Below are positions 9,784 to 19,377 of a stretch of 64,000 nt of DNA, piece after piece. Each line of letters starts with the position of its first letter. Within the stretch, counting starts at the first letter, position 1. This DNA comes from JADJLQ01 sp044227925 (GTDB taxonomy: Bacteria; Bacteroidota; Bacteroidia; Chitinophagales; Saprospiraceae). The position numbers were made by a program, and so were the translations under genes. The stretch is taken from NCBI GenBank assembly GCA_044227925.1, contig JBGAVW010000010.1, forward strand, positions 39,759-103,758. Direction: 5' to 3'. The notes under the pieces are model-generated. The model searched no databases. It was not told where the DNA came from and saw only the letters and a program-made list of their open reading frames with translations.

Positions 9784-12700
9784 ATGAAAAAACTCGCTAT
9801 TTATCTTATTGTATTATTTACCACGGTTTTAAGCTACTCTCAAGCAATAGACTTTACTCAATTTAAATCCTTTAAGCCCCGATCTATAGGACCTGCCGCC
9901 ATGAGTGGAAGAATAAATGCAGTTGTAGCAGTGGACTCCGACCCAAATATAATGTATGTTGGGGCAGCCGGGGGTGGCATTTGGAAGTCTTCCAGCGGAG
10001 GTATTAAGTGGGAACCCATATTTGATAGTGAAATTACACAGGCTATCGGCTCAATAGCTATAAATCAAAAAAATCCTAATCAAATATGGGTGGGAACAGG
10101 TGAAGGAAATCCCCGAAACTCATTGAATACCGGAAGGGGAATATTTAAATCAATTGATGCAGGTAAAACTTGGAAGCATATGGGACTGGAAGCCACGAAA
10201 ACTATTCATCGGATTATCATTCATCACGAGAATGCCGACATTGTTTTTGTTGGAGCAATGGGGTCTCCTTGGGGCAATAATTCTGAACGAGGCGTATTTA
10301 AAACTACGGATGGTGGAAAAAGTTGGCGCAGAGTATTATACATAAATGACACCACAGGTATTGCCGACCTCATTATGGATCCTACCAATCCAAATAAATT
10401 GATTGCAGCTACATGGCAATATTATCGAAAACCCTGGACTATGAATTCAGGGGGGAGCGGATCAGGTATACATATCAGCTATGATGCAGGTGAGACATGG
10501 ACTAAAGTGACAGATGGCTTGCCTGCAGGTACGCTCGGAAGAATTGGTCTGGCGATAGCACCTAGTAAACCTGAAATCATTTATGCCTTGGTAGAAGCCA
10601 AGAAAAATGCGTTGTACAAATCAGTTGACGGGGGACATAAATGGACTATGGTATCTGATCGCAATATCGGTGACAGGCCATTTTATTATGCAGAATTATA
10701 TGTAGATCCCAAAAATGAAAATAGAATTTACAACCTGTACTCTTCTATTTCAAAGTCTGAGGATGGTGGGCGTACGTTTACAACTATTGGTGGTAACGGA
10801 AATTTCGGTGGAGTACACCCAGATCATCATGCTTTTTATATTAATCCCCATAAAACGGAGTTTTTAATGCTTGGAAATGATGGCGGAGCATATCTATCCC
10901 GAGACGGAGGGGACAACTGGCAATTTATGTCAAATATTCCTGTGGGTCAGTTTTATCACATTAACATTGACAATGAGATGCCCTATAATATATATGGAGG
11001 ATTACAGGACAATGGCACATGGGTAGGTCCCAATACTGTCTGGAAAGCAAGTGGCCTGCGCAGCGCAGAATGGCAGGAAGTATATTTTGGAGATGGATTT
11101 GATTGTATGCCCAGAAAAGGCAATACAAGATATTTGTATGCAATGAGCCAGGGTGGTAACCTGGGATATGTAGATAGAGTTACCGGGAAAACTCAAAATA
11201 TAAAACCAGTCAACCCGGGAAAAGAAACACTCCGATTTAATTGGAATTCAGCTTTAGCTCAGGATCCTTTTAATGATTGTGGAATTTATTACGGTTCACA
11301 ATATGTACACTATAGTACTGATTGTGGTCAGACCTGGAATATTATTTCCGGCGATCTTACCACCAATGACCCTAAAAAACAAAATCAGAATGAAAGTGGG
11401 GGCCTCACCGTTGATGCCACAGGGGCAGAAAATCATTGTACCATCATCAGCATAGCACCAAGCGGGGTTGATAAAAATGTAATCTGGGTGGGCACTGATG
11501 ACGGAAATGTGCAATTGACAAAAGATGGAGGTAAAACATGGACCAATTTATCTCAAAATATTTCAGGATTCCCTTTAAATGCCTGGATTCCCCAAATTGA
11601 AACTTCATTAAAAAAACCTAATGAAGCTTGGGTAGTGGTCAATAACTATCGTCAAAACGATTGGAAGCCCTATTTGTTTTATACTAATGATTATGGTATG
11701 ACATGGAAAAATCTGGCTTCTGATAAAAATATTACCGGGCATGTGTGGTCTTTTATTCAAGATCCTGTAGTCAGCAACTTACTGTTTTTAGGTACAGAAG
11801 AAGGACTATTGTTTTCCATCAACTCTGGCGGCAATTGGCAAAAATGGACCAATGGATTACCCTCTACTCCTATTGCAGACATGAAAATTCACCCCAGGGA
11901 TCACGATTTGGTATTGACTACTTTTGGCAGGTCACACTATGTTTTAGATGACCTTACTCCATTAAGAGAAATTGCTGTAACCAATAAAGCTGTATTGAAC
12001 AGATCTATAAGACTTTTCCCGATACTTGATGCTTATCAAATACAGACCAGGAGTGTTGACGGTGAGCGTTTTACTGGGAATGCTATATACGCTGGCACCA
12101 ACAAACCTCTGGGTGCAATATTAAATATTTGGATCAAAGACTCCATTTCGAACAATTTATCTGAAACCACCAAAGAGGTATCTATTAAAATTTATGATGT
12201 AACAGGTAAAAATATCCGCAATTTGACTCGAAGAGTAGAGTCTGGATTAAATAAACTTACCTGGAATCTTGATCGTCGTGGCGAGAGACCAGCCTCCTAT
12301 TTCGAACCTGGACAAGGTGGCCGTGGTGCTGGCGGGGGTGGTGGATTTGGATTTGGCCAGGACGCGACCGGTGAACCTGGTGGTATTCCAATTTTACCTG
12401 GATCTTATAAAGTAGTAGTTCAATACGGCAGTGTGAAGGATTCCAGTATGGTCAATGTAAATCAAGATCCAAGACTCGAATATCCAATTGCACAATTAAA
12501 GGAAAAACAAGAAGCCTACAATGCATACCTTGAAAAAGTAAGAAACGTAAAATTAGCATTTGACAAACTAAAAGAAGCAAAAAAAGCAATAACCGGCGTA
12601 AATGAGGCATTGGTATCTTCTACAGATACCACAAAAACCCGAATCAACAAAATGGGGAAAGAACTGGAAAAGAAAATTCAAGTCCTTATGGATATTTATC

Positions 12701-12960
12701 TTACACCGGAAGATTTTAAAGGAATAGACAGATCGGATCGCCTGGTGGGCGCATTACAAAGAACAGCATCTTATATTGCTGGAAGTGATGCAGCTCCTAC
12801 TTTCAACGGTATGAATGCAATCAAGCTCGTGGATCAGAGAATAAAAGAAGCAAAAGATAAGCTGATGACTTTCTTTGAATCCGATTGGAAAGATTATCAG
12901 ACCCTTGTCAATTCAGCTAAATATAGTTTATTTCAAAAAGTAGATACTATTAAACTGTAA
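9784..12960 (+). CDS. Secreted sortilin/BNR-repeat beta-propeller protein
   Basis: This 1058-residue exported protein has a signal peptide (MKKLAIYLIVLFTTVLSYS). About the first 700 residues form beta-propeller repeats with Asp-box/BNR motifs, for example SIDAGKTWKHM, TTDGGKSWRRV, SYDAGETWTKV, SVDGGHKWTMV and TKDGGKTWTNL. This is the VPS10/sortilin-like architecture common in Bacteroidota exoproteins often annotated as glycosyl hydrolases. It continues with a beta-sandwich-like region, a very Gly-rich linker at about 843-862, and a Lys/Glu-rich helical C-terminal region (KEAKKAITGVNEAL). No catalytic residues for a sialidase-like activity can be assigned, so an enzymatic role is unproven. There is no T9SS-type C-terminal tail that I recognise. 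It appears monocistronic. Confidence 0.85.
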   Translation: MKKLAIYLIVLFTTVLSYSQAIDFTQFKSFKPRSIGPAAMSGRINAVVAVDSDPNIMYVGAAGGGIWKSSSGGIKWEPIFDSEITQAIGSIAINQKNPNQIWVGTGEGNPRNSLNTGRGIFKSIDAGKTWKHMGLEATKTIHRIIIHHENADIVFVGAMGSPWGNNSERGVFKTTDGGKSWRRVLYINDTTGIADLIMDPTNPNKLIAATWQYYRKPWTMNSGGSGSGIHISYDAGETWTKVTDGLPAGTLGRIGLAIAPSKPEIIYALVEAKKNALYKSVDGGHKWTMVSDRNIGDRPFYYAELYVDPKNENRIYNLYSSISKSEDGGRTFTTIGGNGNFGGVHPDHHAFYINPHKTEFLMLGNDGGAYLSRDGGDNWQFMSNIPVGQFYHINIDNEMPYNIYGGLQDNGTWVGPNTVWKASGLRSAEWQEVYFGDGFDCMPRKGNTRYLYAMSQGGNLGYVDRVTGKTQNIKPVNPGKETLRFNWNSALAQDPFNDCGIYYGSQYVHYSTDCGQTWNIISGDLTTNDPKKQNQNESGGLTVDATGAENHCTIISIAPSGVDKNVIWVGTDDGNVQLTKDGGKTWTNLSQNISGFPLNAWIPQIETSLKKPNEAWVVVNNYRQNDWKPYLFYTNDYGMTWKNLASDKNITGHVWSFIQDPVVSNLLFLGTEEGLLFSINSGGNWQKWTNGLPSTPIADMKIHPRDHDLVLTTFGRSHYVLDDLTPLREIAVTNKAVLNRSIRLFPILDAYQIQTRSVDGERFTGNAIYAGTNKPLGAILNIWIKDSISNNLSETTKEVSIKIYDVTGKNIRNLTRRVESGLNKLTWNLDRRGERPASYFEPGQGGRGAGGGGGFGFGQDATGEPGGIPILPGSYKVVVQYGSVKDSSMVNVNQDPRLEYPIAQLKEKQEAYNAYLEKVRNVKLAFDKLKEAKKAITGVNEALVSSTDTTKTRINKMGKELEKKIQVLMDIYLTPEDFKGIDRSDRLVGALQRTASYIAGSDAAPTFNGMNAIKLVDQRIKEAKDKLMTFFESDWKDYQTLVNSAKYSLFQKVDTIKL

Positions 12961-13096
12961 TTGTCAATTCCAATCTTTTTGAAAAGTAGGGACAGTAAGG
13001 CCCTCCTCCTTTTTAACCTTGCCTTCACAGGTTTGGTCATAACTAATCAGTACATTTATCTCTGATTTTGTTACACTAATCTAATTATTTCTAAAA

Positions 13097-13384
13097 ATGG
13101 TTGATAGGGAATTAATTTTGAAACTGGAAAGTTTGTCACAGCTTGAACTCTCAGAAAATGAAAGGGTGTCAATGCAGGTGGATTTGGAGAATATGATTCA
13201 AATGATCAATAAACTACAAGAAGTAGATACCATAGGATTAGATCCTTTAGTCCACCTTGGATCAGATGCATCCCAATTAAGAGAGGATATGATTAATGGC
13301 CAACTTTCCAGAGTAGAAGCACTTTTAAATGCCTCTACTCATGATGAAAAATATTTTATAGTTCCTAAAGTCATTGAAAAATGA
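13097..13384 (+). CDS. gatC: Asp/Glu-tRNA amidotransferase subunit C
   Basis: GatC is the small subunit of the GatCAB amidotransferase, which converts misacylated Glu-tRNA(Gln) or Asp-tRNA(Asn) to the amidated form. The 95-residue length is typical. The N-terminal helices (LESLSQLELSENE) and the middle segment ending in the D-PLVH-type motif (VDTIGLDPLVHLG) with LREDMI match the family. The stop overlaps the start of the ABC ATPase gene by four bases (ATGA), so the two are translationally coupled. gatA and gatB are not in the window. Confidence 0.93.
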   Translation: MVDRELILKLESLSQLELSENERVSMQVDLENMIQMINKLQEVDTIGLDPLVHLGSDASQLREDMINGQLSRVEALLNASTHDEKYFIVPKVIEK

Positions 13385-14103
13385 GTGCATTAATAGAAAT
13401 TTCTGGTCTCACCAAAACATATATCATGGGTGCAGATACCGTACAAGCCCTTAAAGGTGTAGATCTGAAAATTTTTAAAAATGAATATACTGCTTTGATG
13501 GGTCCATCGGGAAGCGGAAAGTCTACATTAATGAATCTTCTTGGCTGCCTGGATAGTCCTACCAGTGGAACTTATTACCTCAATGGAAATGATGTTAGTA
13601 ATATGGGTGATGCTGAATTAGCAGAAGTAAGGAACAAAGAAATTGGGTTCGTTTTCCAAACTTTTAATTTATTACCCAGATTAAGCGCTCTTGAGAATGT
13701 GGCCTTGCCTTTAATTTACAGTGGAGTCAATAAATCAACCAGGCTGGAGCGAGCTTCCGAAGTCCTGAATATGGTGGGCTTAGGTGATCGAATGACACAT
13801 AAGCCCAATGAACTTTCTGGTGGACAGAGGCAAAGGGTAGCCATTGCCCGGGCATTGGTGAATAAGCCCAGCATTATACTTGCTGACGAACCTACCGGTA
13901 ACCTGGACTCAAAAACCAGTGATGAGATTATGAAAATATTGGAAGATATCCACTCTCAGGGGAATACCATCATTTTAGTGACACATGAGCCGGATGTATC
14001 CTTACATGCACATAGAATAGTAAGATTAAAAGACGGTGCTATAGAATCTGATATTCAAAATCCTACTATCGTGAAGTACGGTGTCAGAGCAGGTTCAAGA
14101 TAG
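13381..14103 (+). CDS. ABC transporter ATP-binding protein, LolD/MacB type
   Basis: This is a 240-residue cytoplasmic ATPase subunit. The Walker A (GPSGSGKST, near residue 41), Q-loop (FVFQTFNLLPRL), signature (LSGGQRQRVAIARAL), Walker B with the family DEPTGNLD segment, and the switch histidine (VTHEP) are all present. The sequence between Q-loop and signature is that of the LolD/MacB/FtsE-like group, which works with FtsX-fold permeases in lipoprotein release, macrolide export or envelope signalling. No permease gene is adjacent, so the partner is encoded elsewhere. Translation is probably coupled to gatC through the ATGA overlap. It ends seven bases before the convergent methyltransferase gene. 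Confidence 0.92.
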   Translation: MSALIEISGLTKTYIMGADTVQALKGVDLKIFKNEYTALMGPSGSGKSTLMNLLGCLDSPTSGTYYLNGNDVSNMGDAELAEVRNKEIGFVFQTFNLLPRLSALENVALPLIYSGVNKSTRLERASEVLNMVGLGDRMTHKPNELSGGQRQRVAIARALVNKPSIILADEPTGNLDSKTSDEIMKILEDIHSQGNTIILVTHEPDVSLHAHRIVRLKDGAIESDIQNPTIVKYGVRAGSR

Positions 14104-14110
14104 GACTTTC

Positions 14111-14878
14111 CTATTGCCTTTCTCCTTTTGTTAACTGTCTTCTCCATTCACTCAAAATTACTGCCGTGGCATTAGCAGCATTCAATGATTCAATATTTTT
14201 TGAATAAGCCGGAATGTGAATAAAATTATGCACCTTTTTTCTTACATAATCGGTCAAACCTTGACCTTCATTACCAATTACAAGTAAGCCATTGGCAGGT
14301 AAAGCTATCTCGTAAATAGAAACGCCTGATAAGTCAGCTGCATACACCTTATCCATTTCTATAAATCCTGGCAGCTCGCCATGCCATACTGGAATTCGGC
14401 AAAAACTACCCATCGAAGCTTGTATTACTTTAGGCTGAACATAATCTGCACACCCCTCACTTAATCCAATACTGGATACACCAAACCACTCCGCTGTTCT
14501 AAAAATGGTGCCAAGATTACCTGGGTCTTGAATCTGATCAAGGTAAATATGAATCCCTTTGGCTAAACTCTCTTTATTAATTTCGTATCTTTGTGGTATA
14601 TCTCCAATGAGAATGATTTCAGGTGGAGATTCAAGATTAGAAATTTTTGAAAATTCTTTAGAGTCGCAGATGTGGATATTTTTTTCAAATTTTGACAGTA
14701 ATGAATGGTACTCTTCCACAAGTTCCCTGGAAATGAAAATCCGGTCAACTCCTGTAAATCCTGATCTCAAAATATCAAAAACAATTTTTTTACCTTCGGC
14801 AATGAATAAATTATGCTTGTATCTATACTTTTTTAGAGCCAGTGAGCGTATAAATTTTATTGCATTTTCTGAAATCAT
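14111..14878 (-). CDS. TrmH/SpoU-family RNA methyltransferase
   Basis: This is a SAM-dependent 2'-O-ribose methyltransferase of the SPOUT superfamily, acting on tRNA or rRNA. The N-terminal substrate-binding domain (FIRSLALKKYRYKHNLFIAEG) precedes the knotted catalytic domain. Its three motifs are DPGNLGTIFRTAEWFG, LVIGNEGQGL and IPAYSKNIESLNAANA. ATG 14878 gives 255 residues and fits family N-termini (MISENAIKFIRSL); an ATG at 14899 would add seven residues. The chosen start is directly back-to-back with the start of the divergent TamL gene, with no bases between. The exact nucleotide modified is not predictable. Confidence 0.9.
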   Translation of the reverse strand: MISENAIKFIRSLALKKYRYKHNLFIAEGKKIVFDILRSGFTGVDRIFISRELVEEYHSLLSKFEKNIHICDSKEFSKISNLESPPEIILIGDIPQRYEINKESLAKGIHIYLDQIQDPGNLGTIFRTAEWFGVSSIGLSEGCADYVQPKVIQASMGSFCRIPVWHGELPGFIEMDKVYAADLSGVSIYEIALPANGLLVIGNEGQGLTDYVRKKVHNFIHIPAYSKNIESLNAANATAVILSEWRRQLTKGERQ

Positions 14879-17209
14879 TTGAACGCTAAAAATACTCATA
14901 TCAACCCGATATACAAATACCTTATACTGACCTCAGTACTTTTTACAATACTCAGCTCTTCCTGTGCTATAAACAAATACATTCCTGAAGATAAAATCCT
15001 GCTCACAAAAAACCAGGTCAAACTCAAAAAATCAGAGCTTACGAAAAAACAATTGGATCGGGATCGTATACGATTTGTAGTTCCTGTACCAAAATATGGA
15101 TTAGGTAAAAGTTATATTTATTTCTATGCCAGGCATGATGATCCGGATGATACAACTTCGTGGGACCGTTTTTTTAGAAAATTAGGCGAAAAACCAATTT
15201 GGCATACCACCAGCCAGGCGGAGGAAACTAAAAATGATCTGATAAAACACTTAAATGCTTCAGGTTATTACCAGGGCAAAGTCTCATTTGATGTAAAACA
15301 AAAACATAAAAGGGCCAAAGTAATTTACTCAGTTGATCCTGGAGTCCCATTAAAGTTGAGATCCATCCAATACAATTCAGAAAATAAAGAAATTAACGCC
15401 ATCCTCGATTCTTTAAAACCATATCTAAAACTCAAACAAGGATCAGTAATGGATGAACAGGTACTGATTCCCGATCAGGCAAAAATAATACAGGCAATTC
15501 AAGATGCCGGATATTATCAGGTTAATAAATCCAATTTCGATTATTATTATGAAGACTCCACCAATCAAACAATAGATCTGCTCTGCACAATTTTACCTCC
15601 CGCTGGAAAAGACGAAATTTCCCGATTTAAGATAGAGCAAATCAACGTGTACTCAAGTGATAGATTGAGTACCGGACCTGGATCAGCAGATACAACCATA
15701 GACGGCATATCCTATAAGTATGGCCTTGAAAATCAAATTCTTAATCCCTCCATTCTAAAAAATTATATTCAATTTCATAAGGACAGCCTGTATTCTCTAT
15801 CTGAGCTACAACGGACCCGAAGTACATTCCAGAATCTGGGTGTATATAAAAGCGTCAGTATTATACCAGAAGTGCTGGATGATCAGTCGTTAAGCATGAA
15901 TTTGTACCTGCCCCCCGTAAAAAAGCAATTTATTCAGGTAGATATTGAGGGAGGTTATGTAACAAACAAAGACCAAACTGCAGGTAATAAGCTATTCGAT
16001 ATACGAGCTCCTTTTCAATACAGGCACCGCAACACTTTTCGGGGGGCTGAACAATTTACATTTTCACTTATTCCTAATATTGGGCTTCAGTTGGTAAAAG
16101 GTAAATTATTTATCCCTTATGGTATAAATGGAGGGATTAATTTTACTATTCCACGATTTTTAGAAATTGGCTTTGTAAAATTTGCTAAAAACAGTCGATT
16201 GATTTCAAATAAATTTTATAGCGATATTAAAAACGGAGCACGAACCAGAATTTCTGCCGGTGTCATCTACGATCGTTTTTTATATTCGAATCGTCTCACC
16301 GGTGAAGCCGAGACTTCAATCCAACGGGAAACAAAATTGAGCCTGGGTTATGAATTGACCAAAGATAACAGGATATTCTATCGTTTTAATCCCATTGGTT
16401 TTGATTATTTAAATTATGATCTCTCTCCTGGGTTCAATGATATAGCACTTCCTTTTTTGAAGAAAAGTTTTGAAGACAGACTATTGGCAAGTGTGTTTTT
16501 AAAGGAAATCACAATTGATATAAACAATCAATATTTAAATCAAAACAATTCGAGGATTCTTTTGAGCTTCGAATCTTCCGGTCTGGAGACTGAAGTCATT
16601 GATTTATTTACTAAGAATGCATTTTTACCAAAAGTTTCCCGCTTTTTAAGAATGGAAGCAGATGGCAGGTATACTTGGAAACTATCCGGCTCATCGCAAT
16701 TGGCCACCAGAATCACGACCGGGATCGCCATTCCGTTTGGCTCTTCAAATAATATTATTCCCTTTGTAAGGCAATTTTACGTAGGCGGACCTAATAGTGT
16801 CAGAGGTTGGGCAATCCGAGAAATCGGACCCGGAAGAATAAAAAATGAACAAACAGAAAGATATAGTTTTTTTCAGACGGGTAACTTTAAACTCGAATTT
16901 GGATCTGAGTATAGATTCGATATTTTCAGGTGGTTCAAAGGTGCATTTTTCTTTGATGGTGGAAATGTTTGGTTGTTAAATAAAGACCCATTATTAGAAG
17001 GTGGAGAGTTAAGTTCTAGATTTTTAAGTGAATTGTATTTAAGTACCGGAACCGGACTACGCCTGGATTTTAATTATTTTCTGATAAGGATCGATGCCGG
17101 TATAAAACTCAGAACTCCATATCTGCAGGAAAATGGATCTCATCGCCCACCCTCTCCTCTTAAATTTAAAAATATGCAGTTCAATCTTTCCTTGGGTCTG
17201 CCATTCTGA
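14879..17209 (+). CDS. tamL: TamL-type BamA/TamA-family outer-membrane lipoprotein
   Basis: This is an Omp85-superfamily outer-membrane assembly protein of 776 residues. Uniquely for the superfamily, the Bacteroidota TamL form carries a lipoprotein signal: here a hydrophobic stretch ends in ILSSSC with the cysteine at residue 29. POTRA-like segments follow (LIKHLNASGYYQGKVSFDVK). The C-terminal half is a 16-strand-barrel-like region containing GGPNSVRGW, equivalent to the VRGF/Y motif of loop 6, and it ends in a terminal aromatic (LSLGLPF). The start must be the TTG at 14879, because an in-frame stop lies nine bases upstream and no ATG precedes the signal peptide. It is expected to work with a TamB-type inner-membrane protein, not seen here. 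Confidence 0.85.
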   Translation: MNAKNTHINPIYKYLILTSVLFTILSSSCAINKYIPEDKILLTKNQVKLKKSELTKKQLDRDRIRFVVPVPKYGLGKSYIYFYARHDDPDDTTSWDRFFRKLGEKPIWHTTSQAEETKNDLIKHLNASGYYQGKVSFDVKQKHKRAKVIYSVDPGVPLKLRSIQYNSENKEINAILDSLKPYLKLKQGSVMDEQVLIPDQAKIIQAIQDAGYYQVNKSNFDYYYEDSTNQTIDLLCTILPPAGKDEISRFKIEQINVYSSDRLSTGPGSADTTIDGISYKYGLENQILNPSILKNYIQFHKDSLYSLSELQRTRSTFQNLGVYKSVSIIPEVLDDQSLSMNLYLPPVKKQFIQVDIEGGYVTNKDQTAGNKLFDIRAPFQYRHRNTFRGAEQFTFSLIPNIGLQLVKGKLFIPYGINGGINFTIPRFLEIGFVKFAKNSRLISNKFYSDIKNGARTRISAGVIYDRFLYSNRLTGEAETSIQRETKLSLGYELTKDNRIFYRFNPIGFDYLNYDLSPGFNDIALPFLKKSFEDRLLASVFLKEITIDINNQYLNQNNSRILLSFESSGLETEVIDLFTKNAFLPKVSRFLRMEADGRYTWKLSGSSQLATRITTGIAIPFGSSNNIIPFVRQFYVGGPNSVRGWAIREIGPGRIKNEQTERYSFFQTGNFKLEFGSEYRFDIFRWFKGAFFFDGGNVWLLNKDPLLEGGELSSRFLSELYLSTGTGLRLDFNYFLIRIDAGIKLRTPYLQENGSHRPPSPLKFKNMQFNLSLGLPF

Positions 17210-17446
17210 TTCTTGTACATTCAGACGATTATCGGACTTTCATCTATCATTTAATGACATTTCATTCGCGAAATTCATGACTTTTCCCTTTTTTCTAAAT
17301 AATATGCATTCAAAGATTGCAAACCAGGTATATTAAGTCTATTCCCATTGAGTTGCATGAGGTATTTATTAATATCCGAAGTATATCTTCCTTAAATTAA
17401 TAGCTTGACTTGATCTACCTTCGCAATTAAATAGTATTTATAAATC

Positions 17447-18346
17447 GTGCAAAAGATTTTCGCCAATTCAGAACATTTAAAATGGGTTTTATTAGTTTTA
17501 TTATCCTGCATCTGGGGCAGCAGTTTTATCCTGATTAAAATAGGACTTCAAGGATTTGATTATGTTCAGGCAGCCACCATACGTTTATGTGCCGCAGGCT
17601 TTATTCTCACTCCATTTGCATTACAACAGCTTAAATATATTCCGAAGGAAAAAAGAAAATATATACTCATAACCAGTATGACGGCTATGTTTGTTCCTGC
17701 TTACTTATTTTGTTTTGCTCAACAACACATTTCCAGTGCAGTAGCCGGCATCATGAATAGCCTCACTCCTACTTTTACTTTTTTGATTTCACTGTATTTT
17801 TTTAAAACCAAATATTCTTTCTTACAGTATACAGGTCTGGTGCTCGGGTTAGCCGGGAGTATTTATCTAAGTACCCTCAGCAATGCCGGCAGTTTCGGAA
17901 TAAATCCATATGCGGTTGTCATTGTAATAGCTACTGTTTTTTATGGTATAAATATCAATATTGTAAAACAATACTTAAAAGGGGTAAAGCCATGGGCTGT
18001 AAGCACCTGCAGCGTATCTTTTGCAGGATGGTGTGCCTTTGTATTTGCTTTCATTCCATTTTCTAATTCATACCAAATCACGGATCAAAATATAAATTCA
18101 TTCATCTCGTTGGTTTTCCTGGGCTTATTAAGCACCGCTTTGGCCATAATTATTCATAACGAGCTGATACACATTTCAAGTGCTCTATTTGCCAGTTCAA
18201 ATACATATCTGATACCCATAGTCGCTATTGTTTGGGGAATTTTAGATGGTGAACAAGTTTCTAATTTTCATCTTATTGGTGTGATGATCATTATTGCAGC
18301 CATATTATTGATCCGATTCCAACCAAGGCAATCTATGCAACTTTGA
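17447..18346 (+). CDS. EamA/DMT-family permease
   Basis: This is a 299-residue inner-membrane protein of the drug/metabolite transporter superfamily, with two EamA repeats of five helices each. The repeat signatures are WGSSFILIKIGLQGFDYVQA near the N-terminus and the second-half VFYGININIVKQYLKG. Substrates in this family are mostly amino acids or other metabolites being exported, and none can be assigned here. The start is a GTG at 17447; no ATG gives the first helix. The 237 bases upstream (17210-17446) contain no gene that I recognise. It ends convergently with the gluconolactonase-like gene. Confidence 0.88.
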   Translation: MQKIFANSEHLKWVLLVLLSCIWGSSFILIKIGLQGFDYVQAATIRLCAAGFILTPFALQQLKYIPKEKRKYILITSMTAMFVPAYLFCFAQQHISSAVAGIMNSLTPTFTFLISLYFFKTKYSFLQYTGLVLGLAGSIYLSTLSNAGSFGINPYAVVIVIATVFYGININIVKQYLKGVKPWAVSTCSVSFAGWCAFVFAFIPFSNSYQITDQNINSFISLVFLGLLSTALAIIIHNELIHISSALFASSNTYLIPIVAIVWGILDGEQVSNFHLIGVMIIIAAILLIRFQPRQSMQL

Positions 18347-18362
18347 ATTATTAAACATGAAT

Positions 18363-19376
18363 TTATCTAAACGGTACTCCTTTTACTTTCGTTTTCACCC
18401 GTAATAAATATCTATCTGCTGTAATATACAAGGTACTTCCATCATCACCCCAACCACAATTGGCTGTATTTTGCGTCGTTTCAATTCGTGCCAATAGGTT
18501 TCCTTTTGGTGAGATGATCAATACACCTCCGGGTCCGGTGCCCCAAATATTTCCTTTATGATCTACCTTAATTCCGTCAGGTAATCCACCCATTCCTTGT
18601 TTACTCATAGGTGTTGCATCATAATGCAGTACACCTTTACCTAACAATCCTGTAGACAGCACAGGATATCTCATATATATGGCTTTATCCGGATCAGATT
18701 GAGCTACGTATACTATTTTTTCATCTGGGGACATTGCTAATCCATTGGGTCGATTAAGATCTTTAATTACCAGTGTTGTTTTTCCTTTTTCATACATATA
18801 GACACCAAATACAGAAGATTCCCGCGATGCATCTTTGTCTTTATTCGCCAAACCATACGGAGGATCGGTAAAATATATTCTGCCATTGGAGGCAATGATG
18901 ACATCATTTGGAGAATTAAATCTTTTTCCCTGGAAATTATCTGTAATGGTGCGTTTGCCCCCAGTGGAATTTAAGGGCATTATGGATACTCTGCGGTCCC
19001 CGTGCTCGCATGAAATCAAATTACCTTTGTTATCCATAGTGAGTCCATTACTTCCTGGTTCATCTGAATATATTCCTACTCCGGTATATCCGGATGGTTT
19101 AATAAATGGTTCTGCGCCAAATGTTCCAGATTTCCAGATGTATACCGTATTCTGAGGCACATCGCTGAATAACAATGCATTCCTTTCTTTCCACCATACC
19201 GGTCCTTCTGCCCATTCAAATCCATCTGCTAAAATTTCTATAGGGGCATTTTCATCAATTAAAGTTCTTGCTTCTTCTTGGACAATTACTATTTTGCCAA
19301 TAGTCGAAAAGGATTGTGAACTGGTTTTTGTACCCATGGAGATAAAAATAACTATTAAACCAAATAAATTTTTCAT
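18363..19376 (-). CDS. Exported SMP-30/gluconolactonase-like protein
   Basis: This 337-residue protein has a signal peptide (MKNLFGLIVIFISMGTKTSS) and a six-bladed beta-propeller of the SMP-30/gluconolactonase/LRE type. Metal-ligand regions are recognisable: the Glu in WAEGPVWW (near residue 55), the Asn in FNSPNDVIIASNGRIYFTD, and the later PNGLAMSPDEKIVYV. Family members hydrolyse sugar lactones such as glucono-1,5-lactone with a divalent cation. The signal peptide places it in the periplasm or outside the cell, fitting oxidation of sugars outside the cytoplasm. Its stop and the Mpl gene start are unrelated in function. The two genes lie one base apart on the same strand, so they may be cotranscribed with mpl first. 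Confidence 0.87.
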   Translation of the reverse strand: MKNLFGLIVIFISMGTKTSSQSFSTIGKIVIVQEEARTLIDENAPIEILADGFEWAEGPVWWKERNALLFSDVPQNTVYIWKSGTFGAEPFIKPSGYTGVGIYSDEPGSNGLTMDNKGNLISCEHGDRRVSIMPLNSTGGKRTITDNFQGKRFNSPNDVIIASNGRIYFTDPPYGLANKDKDASRESSVFGVYMYEKGKTTLVIKDLNRPNGLAMSPDEKIVYVAQSDPDKAIYMRYPVLSTGLLGKGVLHYDATPMSKQGMGGLPDGIKVDHKGNIWGTGPGGVLIISPKGNLLARIETTQNTANCGWGDDGSTLYITADRYLLRVKTKVKGVPFR

Positions 19377-19377
19377 A

